Below are positions 62,257 through 64,000 of a stretch of 64,000 bases of DNA, piece after piece. Origin of the DNA: JBBQZU01 sp038207425 (lineage in GTDB: Bacteria > Bacteroidota > Bacteroidia > Flavobacteriales_D > Cryomorphaceae); contig JBBQZU010000008.1 of assembly GCA_038207425.1 (NCBI GenBank), positions 1 to 64,000 of the forward strand. The letters run 5' to 3'. Under the pieces are notes generated by a model. It saw only the letters and a program-made list of their open reading frames with translations, had not been told where the DNA came from and did not search any database. Within the stretch, counting starts at the first letter, position 1. Each line of letters opens with the position of its first letter. Both the position numbers and the translations under genes were made by a program.

Positions 62257-63666
62257 TTATTTTGATGCGTTATAGTTTAATTCTCCTTCTCCTTTAGCTA
62301 TTACGGTGCATACGGCGCAATCGCCGGTTACATTCACCACGGTGCGGCACATATCGAGTATACGGTCCACCGGAAATATTATTGCGATCCACAAAGGGTT
62401 GAGCCCTACACTCTGGAGTACAATGATAAGCATTACCAGACCGGCACTCGGCACTGCAGCCGAACCTATACTAGCAAGAGTGGCGGAAAGCACTATGGTA
62501 AGCTGCTGAGTAAAACTGAGATCTACCATATAAAGTTGTGCAAGAAATACCACCGCAACTGCTTGATAAAGGCTGGTGCCATCCATATTTACCGTGGCGC
62601 CTATAGGCAGCACGAAGCTCGTGATTTTGCGCGAGACGCCCATATTCTCCTCTACACACTCCATAGTAACCGGAAGTGTGGCAGCACTGCTGCTTGTTGA
62701 GAAAGCGAGAAATTGCGCAGGACTTATGTTTTTGAAAAATTGTGCATATTTCACTTCTTTTACAAATGCCCGTGTAAGCAGGGGGTAAAATATGAAGGTC
62801 ATTATAGCAAGACCAGTTACCACCACCAAACTGTAGGAACCTAAACCCTTGAATATTTCAAAAACCTGGGCAGGTGTGTTGGCCATTTGCGCCAGTACAC
62901 CTGCCATCAATGCAAAAACAAAAAAGGGCGCTGCATCCATAACAAGGGCTACCATTTTCAGAAATACCTCATTGGCCCCATTTACAAAATCCTTTACAGC
63001 AGCGCTTTTCTCATGCGGCAGCAGCGCCAGGCTTACGCCAAAAAATATCGCGAAGAAAATTACCTGAAGCATCAGGCCATTATTTGAGATAGAGAGCAGT
63101 ACATTTTCAGGAACCATTTCCACCAGAAAGTCCAGCGGACGTTTCTTGGATGCCTTGGCTTTTTCCACTTTCTCAAGTATTGCATCGGTCGCTTTTTGGG
63201 CCGATATTTTTTGCTCATCGCTAAGTAGGTGACGGTAATTTTCATCGCCGCTCAGATACTGGCCATCCATGATTTCTACACCATCGGTTTCCGCCACCCA
63301 TGCTTCATAACTCAACCGGTTTATAATGCGGCTTTCCTTATCAACAAAGCCTCCAGGATTTATTACATTCACCAATAACAGCCCAACAGAAATCGCTATC
63401 ACTGTGGTTACTAAATAGATAGTCAAGGTTTTTAACCCAAGTTTCCCCAGTTTGGATACATCTTGCAAGCCAGATATCCCACTAATTACGCTGAACAGAA
63501 CCAATGGCACAGCTATGAATTTCAGCAGTCTGATAAATATTACGCCAAATGGGTCAATCCAGTTCTTGGTAAATTCATTAAGCCCAAGGTAACTCGCTGC
63601 AAAAGCCCAAATAATACCAAGCACGAGCCCAATTACTATTTTTATGTGGAGGGGAAGTTTTTTCAT
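62257..63666 (-). CDS. Dicarboxylate/amino acid:cation symporter (DAACS family)
   Basis: A 469-aa inner-membrane transporter for glutamate, aspartate or C4-dicarboxylates coupled to Na+ or H+. Eight helices plus re-entrant hairpins are visible. Conserved motifs are AFSTSSSAATLPVTMECVEENMG (HP1), GATVNMDGTSLYQAV (TM7) and IGSAAVPSAGLVMLIIVLQSVG (HP2). An extended soluble loop (IMDGQYLSGDENYRHLLSDEQ, about residues 130-180) is longer than in E. coli GltP. Its ATG overlaps the aroC stop by four bases. Confidence 0.93.
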   Translation of the reverse strand: MKKLPLHIKIVIGLVLGIIWAFAASYLGLNEFTKNWIDPFGVIFIRLLKFIAVPLVLFSVISGISGLQDVSKLGKLGLKTLTIYLVTTVIAISVGLLLVNVINPGGFVDKESRIINRLSYEAWVAETDGVEIMDGQYLSGDENYRHLLSDEQKISAQKATDAILEKVEKAKASKKRPLDFLVEMVPENVLLSISNNGLMLQVIFFAIFFGVSLALLPHEKSAAVKDFVNGANEVFLKMVALVMDAAPFFVFALMAGVLAQMANTPAQVFEIFKGLGSYSLVVVTGLAIMTFIFYPLLTRAFVKEVKYAQFFKNISPAQFLAFSTSSSAATLPVTMECVEENMGVSRKITSFVLPIGATVNMDGTSLYQAVAVVFLAQLYMVDLSFTQQLTIVLSATLASIGSAAVPSAGLVMLIIVLQSVGLNPLWIAIIFPVDRILDMCRTVVNVTGDCAVCTVIAKGEGELNYNASK

Positions 63667-64000
63667 ATTGTAGCAGTTCTTTGTCGCAGGTGATGATCAG
63701 CCAGCGTAAGCGCAGCCATAGCTTCTACTATTGGCACAGCCCGCGGCAACACACAAGGATCGTGGCGGCCTTGAATAGATATAGTAGTAGCACCACCTTC
63801 CTTATTGATGGTATTTTGGCTTTTGCTAATACTCGCCACAGGTTTGAATGCAATACGCATTTCTATATCCATGCCATTGCTGATACCTCCTTGAATGCCT
63901 CCACTATGGTTGCTGGTGGTAACTGCGTTGCCTTCGCTCACGGCAAATGAATCATTATGGGCACTACCCCTCATTGCAGCAGCGGCAAAGCCACTGCCTG
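63663..64000 (-). CDS. aroC: Chorismate synthase, C-terminal part (cut by window end)
   Basis: The frame runs off the right edge (GSGFAAAAMRGSAHNDSF, then SNHSGGIQGGISNGMDIEMRIAFKP and GRHDPCVLPRAVPIVEAMAAL). These are the FMN/EPSP-binding and C-terminal motifs of chorismate synthase, the last shikimate enzyme, which converts EPSP to chorismate. Only the final 112 codons are here. The stop overlaps the next gene's ATG, linking it to the transporter operon. Confidence 0.93.
   Translation of the reverse strand, partial: GSGFAAAAMRGSAHNDSFAVSEGNAVTTSNHSGGIQGGISNGMDIEMRIAFKPVASISKSQNTINKEGGATTISIQGRHDPCVLPRAVPIVEAMAALTLADHHLRQRTATI

Overview
The window is chromosomal DNA from a member of the Bacteroidota, probably Flavobacteriales or a close relative. 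The evidence is the gene set: type IX secretion (T9SS) C-terminal sorting domains, TonB receptors with a carboxypeptidase-regulatory domain, a DUF4249 lipoprotein, DUF4159 and DUF4924 proteins, a fused E1 alpha/beta dehydrogenase and OmpA proteins with PD40 repeats. Promoters of the Bacteroidota form (TTTG, 17-23 nt, TAnnTTTG) and the lack of strong Shine-Dalgarno sites agree. I see no rRNA, tRNA, CRISPR array, IS element or integrase. Most of the window is ordinary mid-GC core genome.

Layout. 0-0.6 kb holds degenerate intergenic repeats. 0.6-6.2 kb carries lpdA, a 1-Cys peroxiredoxin, hisS directly abutted by hutH, and a small membrane protein. 6.3-8.0 kb has a small orphan protein and a DUF389 membrane protein. 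8.0-11.9 kb holds a YceI protein and a porin downstream of a perfect 20-bp palindrome, a convergent second YceI-like gene, and an alpha/beta hydrolase. 12.0-15.1 kb is a visibly AT-rich island in which three genes are decayed. Two of them form a former operon that can only be read by translating through stop codons. 15.3-18.6 kb is a TonB receptor with its DUF4249 lipoprotein. 18.6-23.1 kb (minus strand) has rsmE with a DUF4159 gene, and nitroreductase, a tail-anchored protein, an M23/LysM peptidase and an outer-membrane barrel. 23.2-26.2 kb has an M28 peptidase and a hypothetical/OmpH/DUF4924 operon. 26.2-33.9 kb has an M42 peptidase, TPR and PorE-like OmpA genes, and a large T9SS-secreted propeller protein. 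34-36.5 kb has mnmD, a NUDIX gene, a hypothetical gene and murQ. 36.6-41.3 kb is a TonB receptor followed by a T9SS-secreted hydrolase. 41.5-46.3 kb has the E1 alpha/beta fusion and a PadR/PspC operon. 46.6-51 kb has a tiny lipoprotein, a sugar epimerase, and a small protein/membrane protein/histidine kinase/response regulator operon that meets a second response regulator tail to tail. 51-53.5 kb is a divergent AspA-like deacylase versus RimB-like protease and RimK module. 53.5-56.1 kb is a T9SS SBBP-repeat gene broken by one in-frame TGA. 56.2-64 kb is a long minus-strand operon: aroC (cut by the window end), a dicarboxylate symporter, an AsmA-like protein, a PorE-like OmpA protein, a hypothetical protein and an SDR.

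Shared themes are outer-membrane and cell-surface work (four T9SS cargo genes, two of them broken; two TonB receptors; two PorE-like proteins; AsmA; M23), and regulation through short-leader or leaderless promoters. The most unusual material is the decayed island, the divergent RimK/RimB/AspA module, the palindrome upstream of the YceI-porin pair, and the PadR operator candidate.
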